A program made the translations under genes and the position numbers. Positions 16,382 to 24,786 of a DNA stretch of 64,000 nucleotides are shown here, one piece after another. This DNA comes from Bacteroidota bacterium (GTDB taxonomy: Bacteria; Bacteroidota; Bacteroidia; Bacteroidales; F082), in contig JAHIUX010000064.1 of NCBI GenBank assembly GCA_018816765.1, positions 19,564-83,563 of the forward strand, written 5' to 3'. Within the stretch, counting starts at the first letter, position 1. Each line of letters opens with the position of its first letter. The notes under the pieces are model-generated. The model ran no database searches. It was not told the origin of the DNA and worked only from the letters and a program-made list of their open reading frames with translations.

Positions 16382-17614
16382 TTATTCATCCCTCAGTGCT
16401 TCGATGGGTTTAATGGCTGCTGCTTTGCGGGCAGGGAAAAATCCGGCCAGCGATCCGGCCACAACCAACAGTATGGTGGCCCCAACTGCAATATTGATGT
16501 CCACTTCGGGTTGCCTGAAGAACGGCGTTTCAATCTGCTTCGAAATCAATTCGAGCAGTCCCACACCCAGCACCAATCCGATATACCCTGCAAAACCCGT
16601 TATTAAGATGGCTTCCTGAAGAATCAGTCCGATGATGCTTTGCGGTGTGGCGCCAAGGGCTTTGCGAATGCCAATTTCCTTGGTACGTTCCTTCACCACG
16701 ATCATCATGATGTTGCTTACGCCAACCACACCGGCGATGATTGTGCCAATGCCAATGATCCATATAAACAGCCTGATGCTGGCAAACAGACTTTTAAACT
16801 TCTGGAACTCTTCGACGCTGTTCCATAGAAACATGGCCCTTTCGTCGGTGGGATCGTATTTGTGCTTTGCCGCCAGTTTCGATTTAATGTCTTCCTGTAT
16901 CAGCTTTGCTTCTTCAACGCCTGCATCGCCCACAGTCACGGCCAGGGTATTGATTCTGTTGCCGGCACCAAAAACACGTTGGGCTGTACTCAGCGGAAGG
17001 TAGATCAGTTGCATGTTTTCGTCGCGTCCATCGTCGTCGGTAAAAATGCCCACCACCTTAAACGGCACTCCGTTCACCTGGATGTATTTACCCATGGGCG
17101 CCTCCTCCTTGAACAAGGCTTCTTTCACCTTGGTGCTGATGACAACCGATTTACGGAATTCATCCATATCGGTTTTGTTAATAAACCGGCCTTCAAGGAT
17201 GTCCATCTTTTCGATAAAGGCATAATCAGGATGCACCGTACGTATGCTGAACGACCCGAATTCGTTGTTATAAGATATGGTTGACGCTCCCCAAATCTGG
17301 TAACGCGACGAAATCTTGTCGATTCCTTTGACGGTGTTTGAAATATTGTCATAATCTTCGTTGGTCATCTGGATATAGCGCCCCGGTTGCATCCCGGCAT
17401 AAGGTTTGCTGGTTTGTCCACTCCATATCCAGATGGTGTTGGTGGCCGAGGAGCGAAATTCGTTCTCAACACCCTTTTGCAGGCCAATGCCCGATCCTTG
17501 CAAAATGATCAGCATAAAAATCCCCCAGGCTACCGAAAAGCCTGTGAGGAAGGTGCGCAGCTTATTCTTTTCAATCGTATTGAAAATTTCCTGCCATTTA
17601 TCCAGATCAAACAT
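16382..17614 (-). CDS. MacB-like ABC transporter permease (first copy)
   Basis: Encodes 410 residues, with the same order as its neighbour: N-terminal DKWQEIFNTIEKNKLRTFLTGFSVAWGIFMLI, periplasmic MacB_PCD domain, then VKERTKEIGIRKALGATPQSI near residue 315 and ARKAAAIKPIEALRDE at the end. Periplasmic residues differ strongly from the partner, which suggests an ancient duplication and a heterodimer rather than a recent copy. It lies 17 bp after the ATPase gene. Confidence 0.93.
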   Translation of the reverse strand: MFDLDKWQEIFNTIEKNKLRTFLTGFSVAWGIFMLIILQGSGIGLQKGVENEFRSSATNTIWIWSGQTSKPYAGMQPGRYIQMTNEDYDNISNTVKGIDKISSRYQIWGASTISYNNEFGSFSIRTVHPDYAFIEKMDILEGRFINKTDMDEFRKSVVISTKVKEALFKEEAPMGKYIQVNGVPFKVVGIFTDDDGRDENMQLIYLPLSTAQRVFGAGNRINTLAVTVGDAGVEEAKLIQEDIKSKLAAKHKYDPTDERAMFLWNSVEEFQKFKSLFASIRLFIWIIGIGTIIAGVVGVSNIMMIVVKERTKEIGIRKALGATPQSIIGLILQEAILITGFAGYIGLVLGVGLLELISKQIETPFFRQPEVDINIAVGATILLVVAGSLAGFFPARKAAAIKPIEALRDE

Positions 17615-17631
17615 AGCGTGGTTGTATTAGG

Positions 17632-18342
17632 TTAAACTGCAATTTTACGGGACTCATGCTGGTGGTGTCCGTTTTTCTGATCGCTTCCGATCAGTCCGTC
17701 GTGCAGCCTGATGATGCGCTGTGTGTTGTTTGCAATGTCGTTTTCATGGGTCACAATGACAATGGTGATGCCGCTGAGGTTGATCTCTTTAAACAGCGCT
17801 ATCACTTCCATGGAGGTCACGCTGTCGAGGGCTCCCGTAGGTTCGTCGGCCAGGATGATTTTTGGCTTCCCGATGAGGGCGCGGGCAATAGCCAGGCGCT
17901 GTTTTTGTCCGCCCGACAATTCATTGGGCAAGTGCATGGCCCAGTCGGTCAGTCCAACCCTTTCGAGGTATTCCATTGCCAGGGCGTTGCGTTTGCGTCT
18001 GGGAACACCCTGATAATAAAGGGGCAAGGCCACATTTTCAACTGCGTTTTTAAAGCTGATCAGGTTAAACGACTGAAACACAAAGCCTATAAACTGGTTG
18101 CGCAGCCGGGCAGCCTTGGTTTCATTCATGTCGCGAATCAGGGTTCCGTCGAGGTAAAACTCGCCCTGGTCATATTCGTCAAGCAGTCCAATGATGTTGA
18201 GCAGCGTCGATTTTCCGGATCCGGATGAACCCATGATGGAAACCATTTCGCCTTGTTCCACGTCGAGATCGATGCCCTTGAGCACATGAAGGCTGTTGCT
18301 CCCCATGACATAGCTCTTGTGGATGTCCCTGAGTTTAATCAT
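17632..18342 (-). CDS. ABC transporter ATP-binding protein (MacB/LolD type)
   Basis: Encodes 236 residues from MIKLRDIHKSYVMGSNSLHVLKGIDL. Walker A GSSGSGKST near residue 40, Q-loop FQSFNLI, signature LSGGQKQR near 143, Walker B IILADEPTGALD and switch His in VTHE are all present. The spacing and FQSFNLI are typical of the LolD/MacB branch that partners FtsX-like permeases. First gene of the four-gene operon. An in-frame start nine codons upstream adds a Gln-rich stretch and was not used. Confidence 0.94.
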   Translation of the reverse strand: MIKLRDIHKSYVMGSNSLHVLKGIDLDVEQGEMVSIMGSSGSGKSTLLNIIGLLDEYDQGEFYLDGTLIRDMNETKAARLRNQFIGFVFQSFNLISFKNAVENVALPLYYQGVPRRKRNALAMEYLERVGLTDWAMHLPNELSGGQKQRLAIARALIGKPKIILADEPTGALDSVTSMEVIALFKEINLSGITIVIVTHENDIANNTQRIIRLHDGLIGSDQKNGHHQHESRKIAV

Positions 18343-18383
18343 CTGTTGTTGTTGTTTGGTACAATGCACTAAGCGTACAAAAA

Positions 18384-18391
18384 CAAACTTA
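18384..18391 (-). promoter_or_regulatory. Predicted -7 element TAAGTTTG of the MacAB-like operon
   Basis: Exact TAnnTTTG match on the minus strand, about 42 bp upstream of the ATPase start codon. Confidence 0.6.
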
Positions 18392-18554
18392 CATACACTA
18401 TGCCATCATTCATAATGATCTATCATTGTGGGCGTTAAAATCTTTCCTGGAAAAAATGGTTCGTCAGGCAGGTGTGCGCCTGCGTGCAATATTATTCGAT
18501 TACGAACACTTTGCCGGAACATTTGCCTGCCCTGGGCAGACCTCATGAAGCAAC

Positions 18555-19712
18555 TTATCCGCCATATGCATGCAGGAGATTGGCAACAATATAGCCAAGA
18601 TAATTTCCGATAGCATATCCGATGATCCCTACGGTAAGACCCGGAACAAGAATCTCACGGTTTTTCAGCGCACCGGCGATGACCGGAACAAAAGGCGGAC
18701 TGCAAATGAGGGCCGTGGAAGTGATCATGACAGTGTCGGTATCAATCCGGAATATCGCTGCCAGCAACACATGCAGCAGCAGGGAGCCAAAAATCACCAG
18801 GGTGATGTAATAAATAAGCTGTGGTGAAGCTTTGAGCATTTCGTTCACATTCACCATGGAAGAAACGGTCAGCGAAAAGATCAGGATCAGGTACATGCCG
18901 AGTTCAAAGCTTTTCTCAATCTGCCTGATGCGTTTTACAAACGAAGCAGCAATGCCAAGGCTGGTAATCAACAGAATCACCGTTACCATCGTCAGGCTTT
19001 GTGGCACCAGCAGCGAAACACCTCCCGCAATACCAAAAATGAGCAGCGAAATTGCCAGGCCTGTAAGTAAAGGACGCCGCATGCCGGGCTGCAATATGCC
19101 CCAATAAGGATCTTCAGCGGCTTCCTCCATCAGGTGGTTGCTGCCCTGGCCGCTTAAACGGAAAGCCGGCAGTATCAGCCTGAACACCTGCCGCCCGCCG
19201 AAAATCAGCAGGAAGAAATACGCTGCGCTGATGACCATATCATAGGTGTGGGTCAGGATGTAGGTGTTTTCGTCCACGTCGAGCATCAGCTTCAGTGAGG
19301 CCAGGTTGGGCGTCCCGCCAGTGTACACCCCGACTAGCATTCCACTGACTTTCCACAGCTGTGGATTTGTATCCCTGAACAGATAATACCCAATCGTAAC
19401 CGTGACAACCACACTGATCACCGCCAGAACCATCGACAACAGGCTTTTCCCTGCCAGTGCCGACCATTGCCTGAAATTGGATGAAAACAACAAGAGCGGA
19501 ATGGCCAGCGGAATGCTGATGGTCATGATCATTTCCTGCAACTTGCCATGGCCATCGGGCATGATAGGCAAGGCTCCGAGCAACAGGCCGGCAGCGTAGG
19601 CAATCAGCACAGCGCCCAGTTTGTTTACGAATGGATATTTATGGCACAGATGCAGCACGCCCATGGGAGCAAACACATAGAACAAGGCAAGTAAGATCAG
19701 CGGAAGGCTCAT
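18555..19712 (-). CDS. DUF819 family integral membrane protein (YjcL-like)
   Basis: Encodes 385 residues from MSLPLILLALFYVFAPMGVLHLC. About ten hydrophobic segments span the protein. Family hallmarks are the VGVYTGGTPNLASLK segment near residue 135 and the C-terminal MITSTALICSPPFVPVIAGAL. Such proteins are predicted transporters of unknown substrate. A 96-codon upstream extension in the same frame is Cys/Phe-rich with no family similarity, so the internal ATG, which follows a good -7 element, was chosen. Confidence 0.88.
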   Translation of the reverse strand: MSLPLILLALFYVFAPMGVLHLCHKYPFVNKLGAVLIAYAAGLLLGALPIMPDGHGKLQEMIMTISIPLAIPLLLFSSNFRQWSALAGKSLLSMVLAVISVVVTVTIGYYLFRDTNPQLWKVSGMLVGVYTGGTPNLASLKLMLDVDENTYILTHTYDMVISAAYFFLLIFGGRQVFRLILPAFRLSGQGSNHLMEEAAEDPYWGILQPGMRRPLLTGLAISLLIFGIAGGVSLLVPQSLTMVTVILLITSLGIAASFVKRIRQIEKSFELGMYLILIFSLTVSSMVNVNEMLKASPQLIYYITLVIFGSLLLHVLLAAIFRIDTDTVMITSTALICSPPFVPVIAGALKNREILVPGLTVGIIGYAIGNYLGYIVANLLHAYGG

Positions 19713-19729
19713 GTGTAAAAGGATTTGCG

Positions 19730-19737
19730 CAAAGATA
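19730..19737 (-). promoter_or_regulatory. Predicted -7 element TATCTTTG of the DUF819 gene
   Basis: Exact TAnnTTTG match on the minus strand, 18 bp upstream of the chosen ATG, which supports that start. Confidence 0.6.
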
Positions 19738-19793
19738 AAAAACACCTTGACTGAACTACAAAACAAAGATGTGCCGAAAACCCGCATTATTGG

Positions 19794-19801
19794 TAATTTT
19801 G
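19794..19801 (+). promoter_or_regulatory. Predicted -7 element TAATTTTG giving a near-leaderless mRNA
   Basis: TAATTTTG ends only 4 bp before the ATG of the viroplasmin-RNase H gene, so transcription would start at or within a few bases of the start codon. Confidence 0.6.
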
Positions 19802-19805
19802 CACC

Positions 19806-20429
19806 ATGGCAGTGAATAAATTTTATGTGGTTTGGGAGGGCCGGACAACGGGTATATTTTCCAGCTGGTCCGAATGCAGGAAACAGGTTGAAGGTTTTGC
19901 CGGGGCAAAATACAAGGGCTTTGCCGATAAAGCTGCCGCAGAAAAGGCCTTTAAAAGCAATTACTGGGCCGCTGCTTCGCCAGCCCGTAAACACACCCAT
20001 TCAGGCACTTTGGCAAGTCCACGACCGGCGTATCACTACCTTGCTGTTGATGCCGCCTGCGCCGGAAATCCAGGTCTGATGGAATACCGCGGCGTTTCGT
20101 CGGTTACCGGTGAGGAGGTTTTTCATTCGATGGTCTACCAGCATGGCACCAATAACATCGGTGAGTTTCTGGCCATCGTCCATGGACTGGCCTGGCAGCA
20201 AAAACACAAGCTGAACATTCCCATTTACAGCGATTCGGTGAATGCCATCAAATGGGTTAAGTCAGGCAAAGCAAATACGAAACTCGTCGAAAACAGCCAG
20301 AACCAAATCCTGTTTGAACACCTGTCGCGTGCCGAAGACTGGTTGCAAAACAATAAGGTGGATGTACAACTACTGAAATGGGATACCAAAAACTGGGGCG
20401 AAATTCCTGCTGATTTCGGGCGCAAATAA
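19806..20429 (+). CDS. Viroplasmin-RNase H family protein
   Basis: Encodes 207 residues. Residues 1-50 match the caulimovirus viroplasmin/RNase H N-terminal domain (KFYVVWEGRTTGIFSSWSEC, then FKSNYW), which binds RNA-DNA hybrids. The RNase HI catalytic domain follows with the D in AVDAACAGNPG (near 78), E in NNIGEFLAI (near 119), D in YSDSVNAI (near 141) and D in PADFGRK at the C-terminus, so the four acidic residues appear complete. It would remove RNA from RNA-DNA hybrids. Single gene. Confidence 0.93.
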   Translation: MAVNKFYVVWEGRTTGIFSSWSECRKQVEGFAGAKYKGFADKAAAEKAFKSNYWAAASPARKHTHSGTLASPRPAYHYLAVDAACAGNPGLMEYRGVSSVTGEEVFHSMVYQHGTNNIGEFLAIVHGLAWQQKHKLNIPIYSDSVNAIKWVKSGKANTKLVENSQNQILFEHLSRAEDWLQNNKVDVQLLKWDTKNWGEIPADFGRK

Positions 20430-20484
20430 AGGTCAATGCTGTGTTTGATTTTACCAAGACCTGGTAAAACGCATCCCGATTCAT

Positions 20485-20492
20485 TACATTTG
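20485..20492 (+). promoter_or_regulatory. Predicted -7 element TACATTTG
   Basis: Exact TAnnTTTG match 24 bp upstream of the metallophosphoesterase ATG. Confidence 0.6.
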
Positions 20493-20516
20493 TAGTAAAC
20501 AAAGCAAACTGATTCA

Positions 20517-22412
20517 ATGAGAACATTCATTTTGTCCTGCATTTTTCTGATTTCAATGGCTCAGCTTGCCCGTGCCCAGGGCATTCCAGCCGCTTATGCC
20601 AATATCCATGCCGATGAAAACGGTTTGTATATCCTGCATCCCGAATCGGGCGATAAGCTGGAGTTCATCAGCACAGAATCGGATATTTCGCCCGATGCAT
20701 TCGTTCGTGCTGCCCGCGGCGCTTCCCAAGGACTCGATTTCGACTTTGCTGATGCCGGGCTTCAGGGCTTGCTATACTACGGTTTTGTTCCGGCTGAAAA
20801 TGTGCGGTTTCCGCTGCCCGCCTGGTTCAAACATGCCGAAAAAATCACTGACGGCAAAGCCTCGGTCAACATCACAGCTATGCGAGGGAAATACGACATT
20901 ATTGGCTGGGAAACCAGCGGACGCGGGCTGTTGGCCTATCGCGTAAGCAATTCAAGGGGAGAGCTGATCTATGAAGGGAGGGTTGGTTTCGTAGGGAAAG
21001 GACCTTTTGAACCCACGCTTACCATCACCGAAGGACCCTTTGTGAACAGGGTTACTTCAGAAAGTGTCACCCTCACCTTTAGCACCAGCCAGTTATGCAG
21101 CCCAACGGTAAGTATTGATGGCATTGTGTATGCTGAAAAACAACGCATGATGAATCCTGCCGGAAATACCCGGCACGAAATCCTGATCAATAAACTTAAG
21201 CCCGCCACCACCTACACCTATAGTGTACATACGGCTGAGCAATCCATTTCCAATCGTTTCACTACAGCCCCGCTCGCGGGAAGCCGCAAGCCTTTCGCCT
21301 TTGGCTATGCAAGCGACTCGCGAAAAGCCATGGGCGGCGGCGAACGGAGTATGAAAGGCGTCAATGCCTATATGGTCAAGCGACTGGCGGCCTTGTCAGT
21401 GAGCCAGGGCGCTGCTTTTCTGCAGTTTACCGGTGACCTGATCAACGGGCAAATTTCTGCCATTGAAGAAACAAGGCTTGAATATGCCAGCTGGAAACGG
21501 GCGGTTGAGCCGTTCTGGCATACTATCCCCGTTTATACAGGAATGGGAAACCACGAATCCGTTTGCCTCCTCTTTGGTGATGATGCAAACGCTGTGTCCG
21601 TCGACAGGTTTCCATTCGCTTCATCATCAGCCGAAACCGTTTTCGCCAATGAATTCTGCAACCCTGCCAACGGACCGGTGAGCGAGGATGGCTCCTATTT
21701 CGATCCTGATCCGAACAGCTCGGATTTTCCGCCATACCATGAAAGTGTGTATTCCTATACCTACGACAATGTAGCCATGGTGGTGCTGAACAGCGATTAC
21801 TGGTATGCTAAAAACGAAGAAATGATCCCATTAACAGGAGGCAATCCGCATGGGTATGTCATGGACAACCAGCTGGCATGGTTTGCCAAAACCATCGAAC
21901 ACCTTGAGGCAGATAAACAAATTGACCATGTATTTGTTAGTATACATACGCCTCTTTTCCCGAATGGCGGGCATGCAGGCGATGCAATGTGGTACCTCGG
22001 AAATAATGATATCCGGCCTTATGTCGCCGGAAATCCGGTAGAAAAAGGCATTATCGAACGACGCGATGAACTGCTCAACATTATGGTAAATCAAAGCAAG
22101 AAGGTGGTGGCTGTGTTGACAGGCGATGAACACAATTACAGCAGGCTGCTCATCGACAGTGATATGGCCCTGTATCCTGAAAGCTGGTCACATGAAAAAC
22201 TGGTGCTTAAACGCCCGCTCTGGCAAATCACGAACGGATCGGCCGGAGCTCCTTACTATGGCCCTGAAACACTCCCCTGGTCTGATCACCTGAAGGTGTT
22301 TTCACAACAATCAGCACTGGCCATGTTTTACGTCAACGGCTCTGAAGTCGAACTGAAGGTGACCAATCCCGACACATTGGAAGAAATAGAAACCATCAGG
22401 CTGCGCCAATGA
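20517..22412 (+). CDS. Secreted purple-acid-phosphatase-like metallophosphoesterase
   Basis: Encodes 631 residues. Signal peptide residues 1-21 end in ARAQ. Residues about 175-265 form a fibronectin III-like module that precedes the catalytic domain in purple acid phosphatases. Metal-binding motifs follow in order: GYASDSR near 268, FTGDLINGQ near 305, GMGNHES near 343, SIHTPLF near 480 and TGDEHNYSR near 540. The histidine and aspartate set for a two-metal centre is present. It would hydrolyse phosphomonoesters or diesters outside the inner membrane. Length is larger than plain PAPs because of an N-terminal region of about 150 residues without recognised domain. Confidence 0.9.
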   Translation: MRTFILSCIFLISMAQLARAQGIPAAYANIHADENGLYILHPESGDKLEFISTESDISPDAFVRAARGASQGLDFDFADAGLQGLLYYGFVPAENVRFPLPAWFKHAEKITDGKASVNITAMRGKYDIIGWETSGRGLLAYRVSNSRGELIYEGRVGFVGKGPFEPTLTITEGPFVNRVTSESVTLTFSTSQLCSPTVSIDGIVYAEKQRMMNPAGNTRHEILINKLKPATTYTYSVHTAEQSISNRFTTAPLAGSRKPFAFGYASDSRKAMGGGERSMKGVNAYMVKRLAALSVSQGAAFLQFTGDLINGQISAIEETRLEYASWKRAVEPFWHTIPVYTGMGNHESVCLLFGDDANAVSVDRFPFASSSAETVFANEFCNPANGPVSEDGSYFDPDPNSSDFPPYHESVYSYTYDNVAMVVLNSDYWYAKNEEMIPLTGGNPHGYVMDNQLAWFAKTIEHLEADKQIDHVFVSIHTPLFPNGGHAGDAMWYLGNNDIRPYVAGNPVEKGIIERRDELLNIMVNQSKKVVAVLTGDEHNYSRLLIDSDMALYPESWSHEKLVLKRPLWQITNGSAGAPYYGPETLPWSDHLKVFSQQSALAMFYVNGSEVELKVTNPDTLEEIETIRLRQ

Positions 22413-22454
22413 CAACAACATTATCCCTGAAAAATAAGCTTGCTTAAAATAAAC

Positions 22455-22462
22455 TAACTTTG
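22455..22462 (+). promoter_or_regulatory. Predicted -7 element TAACTTTG of ppa
   Basis: Exact TAnnTTTG match, with a TTGC at about -33, 32 bp upstream of the ppa ATG. Confidence 0.6.
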
Positions 22463-22494
22463 TCACTGATAACAACCAAACATCCTGATAGTAT

Positions 22495-23163
22495 ATGTCA
22501 AAAATAATGGACCCCATCGGCCGGCTGATGGGTTTAAGGTATAAGTCGCACCCCTGGCATGGCGTTGAAATTGGCCCAAAAGCCCCGGAAGTAATCACCT
22601 GTTTTATCGAAATGGTGCCAACTGACACGGTGAAATACGAGGTTGATAAAGACTCCGGATACCTGCGTCTCGACCGTCCCCAGAAGTATTCAAATGTTGT
22701 GCCTGCCCTGTATGGCTTTATTCCACAAACTTTCTGTGCGCAGCGTGTGGCTGAATTCTGTCAGGAAAAAACTGGCCGCAGCAACATCAAAGGCGACCGC
22801 GACCCGCTGGATATCTGCGTGCTGACGGAAAAAGACATCACCCACGGCGATATCCTCGTTAAGGCCAGGCCCATAGGCGGTTTCCGTATGCTTGACGGCG
22901 ATGAAGCTGATGATAAGCTGGTGGCCGTGCTCGATAACGATGCCGTGTATGGCGACTACAAAGATATCTCCGATTGTCCCGCCCTTGTGCTCGACAGGCT
23001 GAAACACTATTTTTTAACCTACAAAGACCTTCCGGGTCGCGAAAGCAATGTTGAAATCACCCATGTGTATGGCATTGAAGAAGCGCATGAGGTCATCAGG
23101 CGGTCGATGAGCGATTACCATCACAAGTTCGACAACCTCGACACCTTTTTCTCAGAAGTCTGA
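22495..23163 (+). CDS. ppa: Inorganic pyrophosphatase, family I
   Basis: Encodes 222 residues. The family I signature D-x-D-P-x-D is seen as DRDPLDICVL near residue 103, with VPALYGFIPQTFC before and VKARPIGGFRMLDGDEADDKLVAV after. It hydrolyses pyrophosphate released by polymer synthesis. The protein is about 45 residues longer than the E. coli enzyme, mainly at the N-terminus and in loops, as in other Bacteroidota. It ends 20 bp from the convergent epimerase gene. Confidence 0.95.
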   Translation: MSKIMDPIGRLMGLRYKSHPWHGVEIGPKAPEVITCFIEMVPTDTVKYEVDKDSGYLRLDRPQKYSNVVPALYGFIPQTFCAQRVAEFCQEKTGRSNIKGDRDPLDICVLTEKDITHGDILVKARPIGGFRMLDGDEADDKLVAVLDNDAVYGDYKDISDCPALVLDRLKHYFLTYKDLPGRESNVEITHVYGIEEAHEVIRRSMSDYHHKFDNLDTFFSEV

Positions 23164-23183
23164 TGTTGAAATTTTTATAGACG

Positions 23184-24170
23184 TCAATCCCTGAGGTTGT
23201 CCCAATACCATTTGCAGGCTTCAACAAGTCCGCTCCTGAGGTCAAATTCCGGGTTGTAGCCCAGATGTGTACGTGCTTTTTCCACTGAAGCCAAGGAGTG
23301 AGGAATATCGCCCTGGCGGTATGGTCCATGAAGGATTTCAACACCGGCAATCTGTTCATCATACGATGAAAGTATCTCTTTCAGGTAACCGGCCAGCTGA
23401 TTCAGGGTGGTGCGATCGCCGAAGGCTACGTTGTATACCTGGTTCACTGCAGCCGCATTGGTGGTGGTAGCCGCCAGCAAATTGGCCTGAATCACATTGT
23501 CGACATAGGTAAAATCGCGGCTGAACTCACCTCCGCCATTGATCAGGGGGCTTTCGTGCCTGATAAACTGCATCACCCATTTCGGAATCACGGCAGCATA
23601 GGCCCCATTCGGATCCTGTCGCCTGCCAAACACATTGAAATAACGTAGTCCGATACTTTCAAGGCCGTAAGTGCGTGCAATCACATCAGCATACAGCTCG
23701 TTCACATATTTGGTGATGGCATAGGGCGATAATGGCTTACCAATCACGTCCTCTACCTTGGGCAGGTTCACCGAGTCGCCATAGGTGCTGGAGCTGGCGG
23801 CATAAACAATCCGCTTCACGCCGGCGTCGCGGGCCGCAAGAAACACATTCAGGGTTCCGGCAATGTTTACGGCATTGGTTGTGGCAGGGTCTTTTATCGA
23901 CCTTGGCACTGAACCCAGTGCGGCCTGGTGAAAAACATAGTGCTGATCCTTACAGGCAATGGCACAGGTGTCAGCATCCCTGATATCGCCATCGATCAGC
24001 CTGAAGTGCCTGTTCGGCATGAATGAAGCCAGGTTTTTATGGTGGCCGGTGGCAAAATTGTCGAGACAGGTAACCATCGCGCCCTGACCGAGCAAGGCTT
24101 CAACAAGGTTTGAACCGATAAATCCGGCGCCGCCGGTTACCAATACGGGTTTGTTTTCAAGGGTTTTCAT
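23184..24170 (-). CDS. UDP-sugar C4 epimerase (WbpP/TviC-like extended SDR)
   Basis: Encodes 328 residues. The NAD-binding GGAGFIGSNL lies near residue 15, the catalytic serine in AASSSTYGDS near 125 and Y-x-x-x-K in SPYAITKYVNE near 148. GLRYFNVFGRRQDPNGAYAAVIPKW near 170 is highly typical of WbpP/TviC, which interconvert UDP-GlcNAc and UDP-GalNAc or the corresponding uronic acids. It is the last gene of the polysaccharide export block, 67 bp after the UpxY-like gene, and probably supplies a sugar nucleotide for the exported polymer. Confidence 0.9.
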   Translation of the reverse strand: MKTLENKPVLVTGGAGFIGSNLVEALLGQGAMVTCLDNFATGHHKNLASFMPNRHFRLIDGDIRDADTCAIACKDQHYVFHQAALGSVPRSIKDPATTNAVNIAGTLNVFLAARDAGVKRIVYAASSSTYGDSVNLPKVEDVIGKPLSPYAITKYVNELYADVIARTYGLESIGLRYFNVFGRRQDPNGAYAAVIPKWVMQFIRHESPLINGGGEFSRDFTYVDNVIQANLLAATTTNAAAVNQVYNVAFGDRTTLNQLAGYLKEILSSYDEQIAGVEILHGPYRQGDIPHSLASVEKARTHLGYNPEFDLRSGLVEACKWYWDNLRD

Positions 24171-24237
24171 TGTTCAATTTTTCTTTGTCATTTATAAGCG
24201 CCTTGCTTTCGTTTGCATTCGCTTTGTTCATGATCTG

Positions 24238-24771
24238 CTAAAGTCCGGATTTGTCAACAGCCTCTACTTTTGTCCGGGGGATATTCAGGGTAAGGTTTTT
24301 CCCGATGGCTTCAATCTGTACGATTAACCTGAATTTTCCCTTGATATGCAACAACCGGCCAACCAGCCCTTCCATCGGCCCGTGTTTTACCTTCACAAGC
24401 TGTCCCTCTTTCAGGTCAGGGATGTTGAGGTCCTCCGACTCCTTGTCGTCCACAAAGAAGCGGATGGCCTCAATTTGCTGCGGTGGTATCTTTACTGCTT
24501 TCCGCTCAAACGAAACAAACCTGATGGCTCCGGGTGTGTTCAGCACCCTGAAATAATCACTTTCGGAGATGTGGACAAAGATATAGCTGCGAAACAACGG
24601 CTCTTCGACAAGCTTTTTGCGGTCGCTCCATTGTCTGAGCCGCGTAATCATTGGCAGGTACGCCTCGATGCCCGCAAAGTTCAGCTCTGCAAAAACTTTC
24701 TTTTCGGCCTTTGAGCGGGTATATAATGCATACCAAAACAATGCATCTGACTCAGTCGGTTCAGCCATCAA
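24238..24771 (-). CDS. UpxY/LoaP-type NusG-like transcription antiterminator
   Basis: Encodes 177 residues. The NusG N-terminal domain is visible (WYALYTRSKAEKKVFAEL, EAYLPMITRLRQWSDRKK, PLFRSYIFVH), followed by a KOW motif at KEGQLVKVKHGPMEGLVGRL near residue 120. Specialised NusG paralogues like this antiterminate long polysaccharide operons. It normally heads such operons in Bacteroides, whereas here it is third, after the wza-like and wzc-like genes. Confidence 0.9.
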   Translation of the reverse strand: MMAEPTESDALFWYALYTRSKAEKKVFAELNFAGIEAYLPMITRLRQWSDRKKLVEEPLFRSYIFVHISESDYFRVLNTPGAIRFVSFERKAVKIPPQQIEAIRFFVDDKESEDLNIPDLKEGQLVKVKHGPMEGLVGRLLHIKGKFRLIVQIEAIGKNLTLNIPRTKVEAVDKSGL

Positions 24772-24786
24772 AATCTCCGGACAAGG